Origin: Notospermus geniculatus
Taxonomy: Eukaryota > Nemertea > Pilidiophora > Heteronemertea > Lineidae
Assembly (NCBI GenBank): GCA_002633025.1
Contig: NMRB01001716.1
Span: 88,623-152,622, forward strand
DNA length: 64,000 nucleotides
Direction of reading: 5' to 3'
Part shown: piece by piece, positions 11,085-21,939 of the stretch
Position numbering within the stretch: position 1 is the stretch's first letter
How the letters are laid out: the number at the start of each line of letters is the position of its first letter
Made by a program: the position numbers and the translations under genes
Notes under the pieces: model-generated
Databases searched by the model: none
What the model was told of the DNA's origin: nothing
The model's input: only the letters and a program-made list of their open reading frames with translations

Positions 11085-11558
11085 ATGTTCCACACATCTT
11101 GTTCTACACTTCATTCCACATCCATTGGTGCGAAGTTTATGGCTGATCGATATCTCCGCAACGGCTGGGTCAAATTTGACATACCATACATCAATCGATT
11201 TGTCTTTTTTGCCGCTACAGCCGTCATCACTGTCATTTTCCCTATAAACGTGACAGAAAAAATTTCTTTCACCAATCACAGTTTGTGTTTACGGCCGAAA
11301 TGGCGGCCATTTTGAAATGACGCAATGCATCGTGCACGTGTAAACTGCACTGAACACCATGGCGAAATGAAATGGTGTTCGAGAAAGGGATCCGTTATGC
11401 CGGCCTTACGCAAAAAATGAAGATAGCAGAAAGATACCGACAAGAAAGACAAGTCAATTGATGTATGGTGTGTGGAATTTGACCCAGCCGTTGCGGAGAT
11501 ATCGGCTGAAAACCTCGCACCAATCGGATGTGGAATGAAGTGTAGTTCCATTCTTGTG
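11085..11558. mobile_element. ~475-bp foldback element
   Basis: The left arm has ACACTTCATTCCACATCCAT, GATATCTCCGCAACGGCTGG and CATACATCAATCGATTTGTC. The right arm holds their mirrors: GACAAGTCAATTGATGTATG, CCAGCCGTTGCGGAGATATC and ATGTGGAATGAAGTG. Arms are about 110 bp. Apparent open frames on both strands here reflect the palindrome. Confidence 0.65.
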
Positions 11559-12071
11559 CAAGGCAATAGACCTACTTCTGCTTCCTTTTGATCTCGGGTT
11601 CTTATTGGTAAACACTCGGTGCACTATTATACTGGTGAATATCTTTGATTGTAAGAGCCATCTCTCCTCACCTTTAAGGCCTCCACACATTTGTGCATTT
11701 CACGTTGTGTTTGGAAGAAAATTTTCCACTGTGCAGCGCCATGCATGGGCGCATCTGAAAATCACACGGTGATCTGGACAAGAGTGTGGAAGCCTTTGCT
11801 GTTGGTCAGTCACGTGCCATTGTGATGTACATACCCTATCATTGTTAAACCCCGCGTCCCTGGGTTTTACTCACAGAGAGGTACATGTATATTATTTATG
11901 TATATATGAAGAGATGGTGTAAAGTGTACCGTACACAAATTTTGAAGAAAAAGTACTTCTGATAATTCTTGATGAGAATCAGATTGAGGGTGAGGGACTG
12001 TTGGAGTATAGTGTGGGTAGTAGATTGAACCATTTATTTTGTGGAAGAATTAATTCAGTTGTGGGCATTAA
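11559..12071. other. no gene recognised
   Basis: Sequence between the foldback element and a MITE copy, with no domain or repeat identified. Confidence 0.25.
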
Positions 12072-12472
12072 TAGAGAGGTTGTGCAGCGACCCAACTCCG
12101 AATCCGACTTCAGCTATGAGAGTGAATTGCAGTCCGCTGTAGACACCCTTGATAAAAACAATTTGATAGACGTTAGCAAATTGCAAAATGCCGTAACTTT
12201 GTTGCAGAATAATTTTGACTCGTAATCAGAAATGCACGTAAATCGCAAATATTATAGTCGTGTTTCAAGTCGTAATGACTAGGATTACGACTTCAATATT
12301 CATTATTTATCTGCACTTCTGATTTATTATGCCAAATTTTTCTGCCTTCAATTTATGGTGTTTGACGAATTGAAAACTTCTATCAAATTGTTTTTATCAA
12401 GGATGTCTACAGCGGACTGCAATTCATTCTGGTCAGTTGAAGCCGGAGTCGGAAAGCTGCGCAACCTATCTA
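12072..12472. mobile_element. ~400-bp TA-flanked MITE, copy 4 (inverted)
   Basis: Same family as copy 1, reversed. It has intact TA-flanked termini TAGAGAGGTTGTGCAGC and GCGCAACCTATCTA. Confidence 0.87.
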
Positions 12473-13058
12473 TTGTCCATGATGCTGGTGAGGTTGCCAG
12501 ACGCGAGGTGTTTCCATCATAATGTCAACCAAATAGGTTTCACCAATTTAGTGGTCTTTGAAAAGAGTTAAATAGACTACAATACCATGTGTATATACTT
12601 AAACCATTATAGAAGTTTGCTTCTTTGACTCGCAGAAGATTGTTTCTTGTGGTGTTGCTGTGGAGTTACTCATTCTTGCAGTATATTTGCAGCATACTTA
12701 AAGCATATTTGCAGCATGCTTGGATTTTAGGAGCGTATTTGCAGCATTGCTGTGATTATAAATGTTCATAACTTGGGCAAGGGACATTGACAGTGAGAAA
12801 TTTATTTTTAAAGTCAGGTTTCGTAAAAGTCGAAGCGGAAAGCATAAAGCATTGAGTAAAGCATACATACAAAGTAGTAGAAATGTATGCGATTTTATTA
12901 TTAAAGTCGTTATGTATATTTTAAACCATGCTTGCACGTGATAGAGCCAACATGATGCCGAAACTTTTTATGTTTTGAGGAAGATGGAGCGATATGATTC
13001 TTGTCCGTGTTTTTTTGTGCACCACGACTTCAGCTTGTACTTGTTATGTTTGTGATAC
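12473..13058. other. no gene recognised
   Basis: AT-rich spacer. A short repeat of TATTTGCAGCAT(A/G)CTT occurs three to four times at 12683-12746. No gene is seen. Confidence 0.3.
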
Positions 13059-13447
13059 TAGAGAGGTTGCACAGCGGCCCGACTCTGACTTCAGCTACGA
13101 GAATTAATTGCAGTCCGCTATGGACATCCTTGATAAAAACGATTTGATAGAAGTTTTCAATTCGTCAAACACCATAAACTGAAGGCAGAAAAATTTGGCC
13201 GTATAAATGGGAAGTGCGGATAATGAATATTGAAGTCGTAATCCTAGTCCTTACGACTTGAAACACGACTATAATATTTGCGATTTACGTGCACTTCCAA
13301 TTACGAGTCAAAATTATTCTGCCACAAAGTTATGGCATTTTACGATTTGCAAACGTCTATCAAATCGTTTTTATCAAGGATGTCTACAGCGGACTGCAAT
13401 TCATTCTGGTAGTTGAAGCCGGAGTCGGAAAGCTGCGCAACCTCTTA
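13059..13447. mobile_element. ~400-bp TA-flanked MITE, copy 5
   Basis: Well-preserved copy in the copy-1 orientation, flanked by TA. The right terminus is slightly shortened (AACCTCTTA). Confidence 0.87.
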
Positions 13448-13919
13448 CTGATAAAACCATCCTTGAATATTCGCCCTCTTTGTATATTTATGTTGTTTAT
13501 TCCTCCTGCCTTATTTACGTTTGCCTTATTTACGTTTGCCTTATTTTTGTCTGCTTAGTTGGTGCTCTTTCCTCGCTTACCGTGTGTGTTGTGTGGTGTT
13601 TGCGATGATGAACAGGCACGCGTGGTGTTTGTGTGTTTGTGGCTAGGTTTTCCGGCCGTGGCATGCCCTGTTTGCTTGCTTGCTGATCAAGTTTTGACCC
13701 GATTGGATTGTGCGATGAAGAAAGTAGAGAGTGAGTTAGCTTTGATTGAATTCAAATAACTTTTGATTTTGGCACTCGGCATCGAGTGCAGTGTATAATT
13801 CGTTAAAGAATTCCACTTTGAACTGAATACTGCCTTTTATGTGCTATTTCATTGGTTCAAACTGTTTCAATTTATACTTGATTTTCCCCGGTAATTTGTA
13901 CTTGATTTTCCCCAGTAAT
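13448..13919. other. spacer with a short TTATTTACGTTTGCC repeat
   Basis: Three direct repeats of CCTTATTTACGTTTG (13509-13550) are followed by unique sequence with GT-rich stretches. The open frame at 13559-13759 has no recognisable domain. Confidence 0.35.
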
Positions 13920-14328
13920 TAGAGAGGTTGCGCAGTTTTCCGACTCCGACTTCAACTACGAGAATGAATTGCAGTCCGCTATGGACATCCATGATAAAAA
14001 CGACTTGATAGAAGTTTTTAATTCGTCAAACACCATAAATTGAAGGCAGAGAAAATTGGCCTTATCAATCGGAAGTGGGGATAAATAATGAATATTGAAG
14101 TCGTAATCCAAGTCGTTACGACTTTGAGACACGACCTTGACGACTACGATATTTGCGATTTATGCGCACTTCACTTCCGGTTGCGAGTCAAAATTATTCT
14201 GCCACAAAGTTATGGCATTTTACGATTTGCAAACGTCTATCACATTGTTTTTATCAAGGCTGTCCATAGCAGACTGCAATTCATTCTCGTAGTTGAAGTC
14301 GGAGTTGGAAAGTTGCACATCCTCTCTA
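13920..14328. mobile_element. ~400-bp TA-flanked MITE, copy 6
   Basis: Full-length, TA-flanked, copy-1 orientation. The right terminus reads GCACATCCTCTCTA. Confidence 0.87.
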
Positions 14329-15056
14329 TTATTTAATTCATTGCCAGTTATTTCTGATGAAAACTACATGCTTCTTAATTGATTCAATCCTTCTATCCCA
14401 ATTCTGGTTTTACAACTACAATTTATTTGTTAGTAGAAAATAAATTGAAAATGAAGAGAGTCTGCTACAAATTGAGGAGAGCCTGCTAAGTATTTTAATT
14501 TGAAGTGAAAATCATGAAATATCTTAAAATAAAAAATAAATAAATAAAGACAAAATGAAGAATAAAATAAATCAAGTCAGGGGAGGGGGTGAATGAAGTG
14601 ACTAAAATGAATGGTTCTGGAGTTGTCTCCCCCTTCCTATTATTTGGGCCCTTTTGGGGCAGTCTCCCACCGAGACCCCTGTAGTGCACTGTTAAATATT
14701 TGTCTATAATTATCTTGAAAAATCTACTCATGAGTATAAAATGTACTCATGAGTATAAAATGTATGTTGTATGGACAGTACATTGGACCCTGAATGAAGG
14801 GGTCTCTATACCCGTTTGGGTATTTCAGGCAGCTTTTCAAGCTACTACCTACAAGGATACAATTACCAGTTCAAAATACTTCTCCAAACGATAAAGAGGA
14901 TGAATGCAAACTGGTGGTTTTGGTCTAACAATGGAAGTTTAACTGCAACAAGATAGATTTTCAAAGTTTAATCGCATTAACACTAACAGAGGATAGGGCC
15001 AAAGTTCAAGTTAAAAAATGACCATTTTATTGAAGGCAGTTCATAGCTAGATATTG
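14329..15056. other. AT-rich non-coding stretch
   Basis: Contains a simple A/T-rich run (14525-14560) and a direct repeat of ACTCATGAGTATAAAATGTA at about 14727-14762. No gene is recognised. Confidence 0.35.
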
Positions 15057-15395
15057 GTGAGGTCAAGTATTGTGTAAAAATGGATTGAGTTAACTTTGAG
15101 TTTACTTTGAGTTAACCTGACCTCTTTACAGGTACAGGTTAGCTCTGAGTAAACTGTTATATATATTAGCATACCTAAGCTACATGTAACTCTGAAGTAA
15201 CTACATGTATAAGATGACCCTCAAGTAACCCCTGGGAATTCCCCAAATCTACTCACGGATAGATTCCTTGAACTTTACTCTTGGTAAACTCAAGGTAAAC
15301 GTTACTCTCGTTGAGAAGTCAAGTTTTGGGTGTATTAGGGGTTATTTTTACTCTGAGGGTTATCTTTACTAATACTCAAAACTTGACCTCACGCA
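15057..15395. mobile_element. foldback element with GGTGAGGTCAAG ends
   Basis: GTGAGGTCAAGTATTG at the left pairs with AAAACTTGACCTCAC at the right. The interior is rich in GAGTTAAC/GAGTAAAC motifs in both orientations. The right part alone also forms a hairpin (CAAGTTTTGGGTGTATTAG against TAATACTCAAAACTTG). Confidence 0.5.
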
Positions 15396-15552
15396 ACTGT
15401 AACTCGCCCATCTATAACTTTATCTAAATTGCTGGTTCTCCTGTCAAGGCCTGAGGAATTTTGCAGTTATTGCTGGCTTCTTATGACCATTTCCAATGAC
15501 AAACGGGAGCATCTCTACTAGTGATCATGTATGTCTACTTGGGAATAATTAG

Positions 15553-15660
15553 TGGCCGTATGCGTGAAACATCTTTTTAGTGTAAAATTTCTATTATCTT
15601 TTGTTTGGAACAATAGTTTAAGGGAGATTTTACGCTTAAGATGTTTTATGCATACGGCCC
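15553..15660. mobile_element. short GGCCGTATGC foldback element
   Basis: GGCCGTATGCGTGAAACATC and its mirror GATGTTTTATGCATACGGCC flank a 60-bp interior. The same family occurs at 22553-22846 and 35411-35655. Confidence 0.75.
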
Positions 15661-15791
15661 CTTGTGATCAGTGGTGGCATGATCAATTGAAGTACATGTA
15701 ATAGCTGTATCCCGTGGCTATCAAGTACTCTATAGTACAGAGAATAGCTGTTAGCTCTATCAACCATACTCCCACTGATCACTTGAGATAC

Positions 15792-15942
15792 TGGCCCGGT
15801 TGCACCAGCTATGCTCAAAGTTAAATTTGACCTCAACTAAGTAATATGATTTGCCATACAATTCAAGGTTGAGAACGACTTTGAGGTTACATGTAGCTTG
15901 AGCACAAAGCCAACCTTTACTATGGCTGGTGCAACCGGGCCA
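15792..15942. mobile_element. foldback element with TGGCCCGGTTGCACCAGC ends
   Basis: TGGCCCGGTTGCACCAGC at the left and its exact mirror GCTGGTGCAACCGGGCCA at the right bracket 151 bp. The interior holds TTTGACCTCAACTAAG-like segments. Confidence 0.78.
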
Positions 15943-16400
15943 CTGTCTTTACCATTGGAGGGCACTTGTATTGCAATGATTGACTCTTGAACTCAAATTT
16001 GGGTTAGAAGTTTCATGAAGTACATGTACATTGTTTGGATCAGGTGTGGTAGTCCACAGGAATGTTGTACTTCTGACACCAAAGCCAAGTTGAAATAACC
16101 TGTGCACTTGTTCAGTGGGGTCTAACTAAAAATACAAAGATATCTGTTCTCCATTTGGCCTTGATTTGGGAACCAAATTTAAAAGGGGGAGGTCAAGTTG
16201 TATGGCTTATTGGTTGCTGGTTTCCATGCATGCTGTATATATTGGGATACTTGGAACACCCCCTGTACAAAGTCAAGTCCAGTGGTGATGCCCCCTCCAG
16301 GCTCCCAAAAAAATACTACTTCACCTATCAGTTCACCGGTTCTGTGCACGGAGAAATTTTTCAGTGACCTGAAATCCGCCACATGTGACTTATTTCTCTG
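15943..16400. other. no gene recognised
   Basis: Spacer between foldback elements. Overlapping open frames at 16155-16512 on both strands show no domain. Confidence 0.25.
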
Positions 16401-16722
16401 CACAGAATACACCGATTTCACATCTCGCACGATCGCAGCGCCCCTTGTAGAATTTTCAACGGCCACTTCCGTTTTCAACCTCACTATCAGGAGTAAGGCA
16501 AATATTTCCTAGATCGAGGTTGAAAAACACGTGTTGGTTCCCGATACCGCCGCCAGGGATCCTTCCCCTGGTGGCAGCATTGGGAACCAATGTGCACAAT
16601 TCAACCTCGATCCAGGAAATTTTTGCCAGTTCTCGTGGTAGAGAGGTTAAAAATGGAAGTGGCCGTTGAAAATTCTACTAGGGGCGCTGCGATCGTGCGA
16701 GATGTGAAATTGGTGTATTGTG
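16401..16722. mobile_element. ~320-bp foldback element
   Basis: Matched pairs include ATTTCACATCTCGCACGATC with GATCGTGCGAGATGTGAAAT, AGAATTTTCAACGGCCACTT with AAGTGGCCGTTGAAAATTCT, CCTAGATCGAGGTTGAA with TTCAACCTCGATCCAGG, and TTGGTTCCCGAT with TTGGGAACCAA. The arms are about 150 bp. It lies only about 130 bp upstream of exon E2. Confidence 0.78.
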
Positions 16723-16850
16723 GCAATGTGTGAAGTAGTGTTGATGTATATTACCCCACCAGTCACTAATCATCCACTGAACCACGATTAACTCTCGTCG
16801 AGCTGTGATGTCTCACATGTCTTATGCTATGTTCTGTTCTCTGTTTTCAG

Positions 16851-17014
16851 ATTATCGTGTAGTAAACGCTTTCCGCATGGGCTTAGATACACGCTACGAC
16901 AGCATAGACAAACGTAGCCTCGCCTCAGTTCATTCACTTCAGAACTTAGCCAGAATGTACAAAAAATCGCCCAGTTCGCCCACCCCTGCTGAAAATGCAG
17001 AAACAGTGTGCTGA
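16851..17014 (+). CDS. ATP2B: PMCA C-terminal exon E2, tail ETVC, with frame problem at its acceptor
   Basis: An alternative 3' exon of the same calcium pump gene. Its conserved frame starts at 16853 and gives 53 residues: YRVVNAFRMGLDTRYDSIDK, then RSLASVHSLQNLARMYKK, then a Pro/Ser-rich tail ending AETVC. It is 27/31 identical to exon E3B over RVVNAF...SLQNL and shares the calmodulin-binding VVNAF core. The acceptor is a good pyrimidine tract ending TTTTCAG at 16850. Only 2 nt lie between this AG and the conserved frame, whereas E1 and E3 join in phase 0. A phase-0 splice would read Ile-Ile-Val-stop. Either E2 is joined to a donor of another phase, or it gives a pump truncated inside its autoinhibitory domain, or it is a pseudo-exon or sequence error. 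The preserved reading frame argues that it has been functional. Confidence 0.75.
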
Positions 17015-17808
17015 ATGAGAGACATTATGGTCCAAGTTCAAGGTCACTCGCAGTGACCTTGATGCAGTCACTCATCGCGACCTTGATGCAGTGACCTTGG
17101 AAAGACCGCAAGTGTGATTGACTTTGCAACTTCGCACTGGCAACTAGGTCATCGTGACTTTATTTGCCGAGGTGTAGGAGTGGACCTCAGTACCACGTTG
17201 CCGAGGACAGTATTAACCTGTGCTTGTGGCTGGGCTGTATATGTAAATTGTAGATGTAGATTATACGACGTGTAGTGACTGTCACATGCACACCATGTAC
17301 GGCCGATTCGGAGAGTTTTACCGCGGTGTTTTTAGTCTTGCGAATTGTAGACGAATTGTTCACGTTGTCGTGTTTGTGGTCCTTGCCTCCTCGGTGGCCA
17401 CACCTTGCATTATTGATTGGCTGTTTTTGTTGCACACCGTTTTTATCGTACCATTTAGTGATTTTTCATCATCAGTCATGTTTCATTTGTGTTATCAGCC
17501 CACGGTCTGTGGTATTTTATAAAATCAGTCATCATTAAACGACTAAATTGAATGCAAGAATTACCTAGATTGTCAGGTAGTGTAAAATAGAAGTTAAGTG
17601 TAACATACATATACGATTTTTATGCCTGTCACTCATTCGTGTGTATAACGTCGTCGATTGGATGGGAATTAGCGGTAATATTCGTCTGGATAAATATGTA
17701 ATAATTAATCAGCAAAATAATTAGCGTTTTACTCACTAGATGGCGCTCCGTCACTCGTCCGTGCTTTCTGACACTTCCTCCGTCGCTTAACTGTCCACTG
17801 TATTTTTC
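17015..17808 (+). other. putative 3' UTR after E2
   Basis: Follows the E2 stop. A GTGACCTTGATGCAGT direct repeat lies at about 17055-17098. A variant poly(A) signal ATTAAA occurs at 17534-17539. Open frames at 17275-17538 overlap each other on both strands and are not convincing. Confidence 0.35.
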
Positions 17809-18101
17809 ATTTTCTATCTTTCAATGTATTACTTTTCCACCTCTGTTTCATTTTATCTTTCCGTTGTACTCGCCATATCTCGATATATCGTCTCGTCTCG
17901 TCTCGGACAGTGGGTCTCCAAGCGGCTAACCTCTTTCTTTGCATGGCCTGGATCGTGGATGGGCCGTCTCACAAATCATTTAATACAGAAAAGAAGAAAA
18001 GTGTTTGATCGGTCTTCACATCGTGAAAGAAACAGGCATAGCAACAACACCACTGAGAACAAGTGTCTAGACTGGCCAGATTTCAAGAGTTAGTCAGATA
18101 T
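17809..18101. other. start of copy A, no gene
   Basis: An 89-codon open frame at 17824-18093 looks protein-like. The matching stretch of copy B (31085-31380) differs by a 5-bp TCTCG unit that shifts the frame, so the frame is not conserved and I do not call a gene. Confidence 0.5.
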
Positions 18102-18501
18102 TAGCAAGGTTTAGCACCTTTCCGACTCCGACTTCAACTGCCAGAATGAATTGCAGTCCGCTATGGACATCCTTGATAAAAACGATTTGATAGATGTTTT
18201 CAATTCGTCAAACACCATAAATTGATGGCAGAAAAATTTGGCCTTATAAATCGGAAGTGCGGATAAATAATGAATATTGAAGTCGTAATCCTAGTCGTTA
18301 CGACTTGAAACACGACTATAATATTTGAGATTTACGTGCACTTTCGATTACGAGTCAAAATTATTCTGCCACAAAGTTATGGCATTTTGCGATTTGCAAA
18401 CGTCTATCAAATCGTTTTTATCAAGGATGTCTACAGCGGACTGCAATTCATTCTGGTAGTTGAAGCCGGAGTCAGAGTCGGAAAGCTGCGCAACTTATCT
18501 A
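18102..18501. mobile_element. ~400-bp TA-flanked MITE, copy 7
   Basis: Copy-1 orientation. The left terminus is a variant (TAGCAAGGTTTAGCACCTTTC) shared with copy 13, while the right terminus is the standard type. Its partner in copy B is copy 9, whose left terminus is the standard type. Confidence 0.85.
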
Positions 18502-18650
18502 TTAGGCACATTTTCTCCCAACTCTGGTGAAACAGTTTCTTCTTATTCTGTATCTATGAATTTTGAGACGGTCCGTAATCCACGTACATGGTTTCATTTC
18601 ACTTGTTGAAAATGTTCGTGCACTGACCATTCGCCTTGTCAATGTTATGT

Positions 18651-19000
18651 ATCATCGACAAAAGGAAATGTTGAACGTTTGAATGCCCACTGTCTAAAAT
18701 CCACACATGGTTAGCCCTGATATGTTCTCACAAGCATGCACAGTTTCTTGGTGGTGACATATCTATTCAAAATTTGAGTTGAGAGCCAGGTGCCAAATAC
18801 AGCAATATTGGCTCTATAAACAATAATCATCGACAAAAGGAAATGTTGATCGTTTGAATGCCCACTGTCTAAAATCCACACATGGTTAGCCCTGATATGT
18901 TCTCACGAGCATGCACATTTTCTTGGTGGTGACATATCTATTCAAAATTTGAGTTGAGAGCCAGGTGCCTAATACACCAATATTGGCTCTATAAACAATA
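18651..19000. repeat. tandem duplication of a 175-bp unit (copy A only)
   Basis: The unit beginning ATCATCGACAAAAGGAAATG is present twice (18651-18825 and 18826-19000). Copy B holds a single unit at 31980-32154. Confidence 0.9.
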
Positions 19001-19061
19001 ATATTGAACGAATAAATGTATTTTGATGTGGTTTGTGGCTCACACAGAACCTTTGGGGTAC

Positions 19062-19529
19062 GTAAGAAGACCGGAATACACCGAAATACGCCGGAATACA
19101 CTGAAATATCACCGGAAACAGGGTCAAAAGGCTTCTTTTCACTATTATACAGTAGTGAGGCAATGTATCGTATCAATCCAATGTCAAAATATACAATATC
19201 AGTCTCAGGATTTGACTCGTTCGAACAGAAACATAGCCCGACGGGTGTTTTCCACGATCGACCGCCGCCATATTGGATAACCAGATAACCTACGGTTGAG
19301 TCTTAAGTAACAACATGCATGCAAGATGGCGACCGCCGGCCCCCGAAAACACCTGATGCGATGCGATGGTTTCTGAAGTTGACTGTGTGAATATTGACGA
19401 TGTTCTTGCCCTATTCTGCCTCGTATCCATAGCTACAACATAAGAGTGTTATTAAACCTTTTGTATCATGTTTTCGGCAGTATTTCGGTGTATTCCGGCG
19501 GATTTCGGTGTATTCCGGTCTTCTTATGA
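19062..19529. mobile_element. ~470-bp foldback element with GAAGACCGGAATACACCG arms
   Basis: AAGAAGACCGGAATACACCG and the following GCCGGAATACACTG are mirrored by GTATTTCGGTGTATTCCGG and CGGTGTATTCCGGTCTTCTT. Four copies of the CCGGAATACAC motif sit in two inverted pairs. The interior contains GCCGCCATATTGG and CAAGATGGCGACC motifs. It is present in both copies. Confidence 0.75.
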
Positions 19530-19983
19530 ACCGGAACCTTTGGAGCGTGTGGTGAAAGAAAGCGGAACATCATGGCTGATGTACCCATAGGTGTGGTTTA
19601 AGGGGTGATGTCATCCCTTCCCATATGGCTGAAAGAAATCTTGCTTCTTAAGCAAGGACAGCCTGCTGTTGTTGTTGAGTCGATCAATCCTAGGTTTGGT
19701 ACCTAAGTAGGCCTAGGTGGTCAGTGCTGGTCCAAACTGGTTTATTTAAGTGACCCATTTCTTGGGCACGTTTGTAAATATGTAGTTGTTGTCTATTTTG
19801 TTGAAAGAGTGGCAAGTGGCTAGTGGCACATTCACTTTTCTGTGATCGAATTCAACAACTCATGATCCTATTCAAATGAACATACATGGCTACTCAGGTG
19901 TGGATTTTAAATACTACAAAAATCTTTGGTCTATATCATCACATTTTACACCAACACTACCGGTAGTAAAATTTGACTTAGAT

Positions 19984-20260
19984 ATAAAGTCCGGCAATAT
20001 CTGAGCGCGACCCAATGGATTGCGGAAGTCAGGAAATGAGACAAGAATTTTCAGTTAGGTATGCATTCGACCTGCGTGACTGGTGACGATCTGTTGCACA
20101 CTATTGGGCACCACTAAAGTCTGTTTGTATATATAATTGCGTTGTCGATCGGTTGTTCAAGAGTTGTATGTGATTAAAGATCCGTGGAAAACCCAACTAA
20201 TATATTGTTGCCTAACTTTCACATTCAATTGGGTTCTGCTTAGATGTTGCCGGACTTTAT
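19984..20260. mobile_element. ATAAAGTCCGGC foldback element
   Basis: ATAAAGTCCGGCAATATCT at the left and AGATGTTGCCGGACTTTAT at the right. Related copies lie at 33132-33408 and 46973-47445. The right end abuts the next foldback element directly. Confidence 0.78.
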
Positions 20261-20411
20261 GGGCCGTATGCACCAAACGAAGATTATCGTGAATTTAGGT
20301 TGAGCCACAACTTTTCTATTGTTCAGGTTTGCCAGGGCATGATGTGACAATGAAAAGGTTGTGGCTCAACCTGAGTTCAAAAAAATAATCTTCGCTTGGT
20401 GCATACGGCCC
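20261..20411. mobile_element. GGGCCGTATGCACCAAACGA foldback element
   Basis: GGGCCGTATGCACCAA with ACGAAGATTAT is mirrored by ATAATCTTCGCTTGGTGCAT and ACGGCCC. GGTTGAGCCACAACCTTTTC-like arms continue inward. It joins the AAAGTCCGGC element end to end in both copies. Confidence 0.75.
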
Positions 20412-20975
20412 TATAGGTGTAAATTCGTCCCACAAAATTGACAAATGTGATTTCAGTGTGGGCGGTCATGCTGGTGACATTTGCAAGCAATTTAGATTTC
20501 CATTGATGGTGAATGCGTATGCATCGTAGTAATTGCCATAAACACCTGCAGGTGGAACTTCACAGGTATACAAGACCCTTTAATACGTCTCTAGATGAAG
20601 AAATTGAATCAGGAGACGAAAAAGAAAATGAATATGTATATTAATGTTCAAGAATAATATCGGCAGTCAGTCCGACGTTTTTCGTTTTATCAGATGAGAT
20701 GGGGTACTATTTCAATGTTTCATAATTTGTGGTGCAAAACACACACAAAAGCATTGCGTAAATGTTTGCCAAGTATTAATTACATCTGTTTGTCTGGATC
20801 AAACTTGTATAAATTTTTTCAAACCTGTGTAAATTTCAAAACTTAACGGCATGTGGCCTAAATTTAAAGCGACACGCAATATTGATTTTCTCATCAGATT
20901 GAGGGCAATTTGCTACAGTGTAGTGCCCGTGAAATCACTTGGTCTTCATGGCCACTTATATTTGTGTAAGATTTG
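20412..20975. other. no gene recognised
   Basis: Unique to the duplication (also at about 33561-34121). No domain, RNA gene or palindrome is obvious. Confidence 0.3.
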
Positions 20976-21756
20976 TGACCCTCCCTTACAAAACCAGTGT
21001 TAAGTCGCACGGAAAATCAGCCTAAATGGACTAAACATGACACCAGGAGATAAAGACAGAAATAGAATCGCCCAGACTTTACTATGGACAGACAATACTG
21101 AAATTGACAAATGTGACCCCTCCACCGCAAAACCAGTCATCAGTCACTCTGAGGTTGGCAAGTTGGGACCAACCTACTTGTCAATTTCAGTATCGTCTGT
21201 CTGTCTGTCTGTCTGTTGTGAAGGTGAGTGATTCTGTTTCTGTCTCTATCTCCTAAGAGAAGGCGAGCACAAAAATCAACACACAATATGAGAAAGTATA
21301 TAAAGTCAATTTCCAGAATATTTGCAAATTTTCGACCCCAAACGGGGTCTTCTTCAGGCTGGAACTTTACAATCTGAAACTCTAGAAAAGAGTCTTTTCT
21401 AGAGTTTCAGATTGTAAAGTTCCAGCCTGAAGAAGACCCCAGTTGGGGTCGAAAATTTGCAAATACAGTGGAACCTCCCTTAACGGACACCTCTGCCAGG
21501 AGGGCACCTCTCTATGAAGGACACCAAAGTTTAGTCCCAAATTGATCATTTCTGAGTTCATTTTGACCTCTGTAATCAGGACACCTCTCAATTAAGGACA
21601 GCATTTGTCAGTCCCAGAGGTGTCCTTAATAGAGAGGTTCTACTGTATTCTGGAAACTGACTTTATGTACTTTATGTCTCTATCTCCTGGTGTCATGTCA
21701 GTCCGTTTAGGCTCATTTTCCGTGCGACTTAACACTGGTTTTGTAGTGGAGGGTCA
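20976..21756. mobile_element. composite foldback element carrying GACCCC/GGGGTC modules
   Basis: Outer arms: TGACCCTCCCTTACAAAACC, GTGTTAAGTCGCACGGAAAA and ACACCAGGAGATAAAGAC, mirrored at 21680-21756. Inner arms: GCAAATTTTCGACCCCAAAC, GGGGTCTTCTTCAGGCTGGA and ACTTTACAATCTGAAACTCT, mirrored around 21390. A GTCTGTCTGTCTGTCTGTC run sits at 21199. A pogo-like element is nested at 21466-21645. The partner is at 34122-34720. Confidence 0.75.
21466..21645. mobile_element. pogo/Tigger-like MITE with TA duplication, copy A only
   Basis: 180 bp with ends CAGTGGAACCTCCCTTAACG and, read inward from the right, CAGTAGAACCTCTCTATTAA. It is flanked by TA on both sides. Copy B shows the empty site with a single TA at 34610-34611 (GCAAATATTCTGG). 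The CAGTRGAACCTC terminus and TA target fit pogo/Tigger-type elements. Confidence 0.85.
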
Positions 21757-21939
21757 TATTAAATTTAAGCAATAATAGGACTACCCTCAGCGAGTTTCAA
21801 TGCTTTGTCAATTTTCTAGATTCAAAATTATCCATCTCATACAGAATGCAGTGTAGAACAGATCACCATTGTGGCCATGTTCAACACACCTTTGTGGATT
21901 GGAAACTACCAATACAATTCAAGTGTACTGTTTGGAATT

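Noticed and set aside
13289-13558. Recurring open frame reading (F)RLRVKIILPQSYGILRF, seen at six or more places
   Set aside because: Every instance is the right arm of the roughly 400-bp MITE read through from outside. Frames are broken differently in other copies and run into unrelated flanks. It is a repeat artefact, not a gene family.
17275-17538. Hydrophobic 87-codon frame after exon E2, possibly a membrane protein
   Set aside because: It overlaps a second frame shifted by two bases and a minus-strand frame, and sits in the expected 3' UTR of E2.
17824-18093. 89-codon frame with a protein-like stretch (QWVSKRLTSFFAWPGSWMG)
   Set aside because: The duplicate at about 31100-31421 has a 5-bp TCTCG difference that shifts the upstream frame, and further changes do not respect codons.
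19016-19288. 90-codon frame conserved between the two duplication copies
   Set aside because: The copies are too similar for conservation to mean anything, and the frame lies in the arm of a foldback element with frames on both strands.
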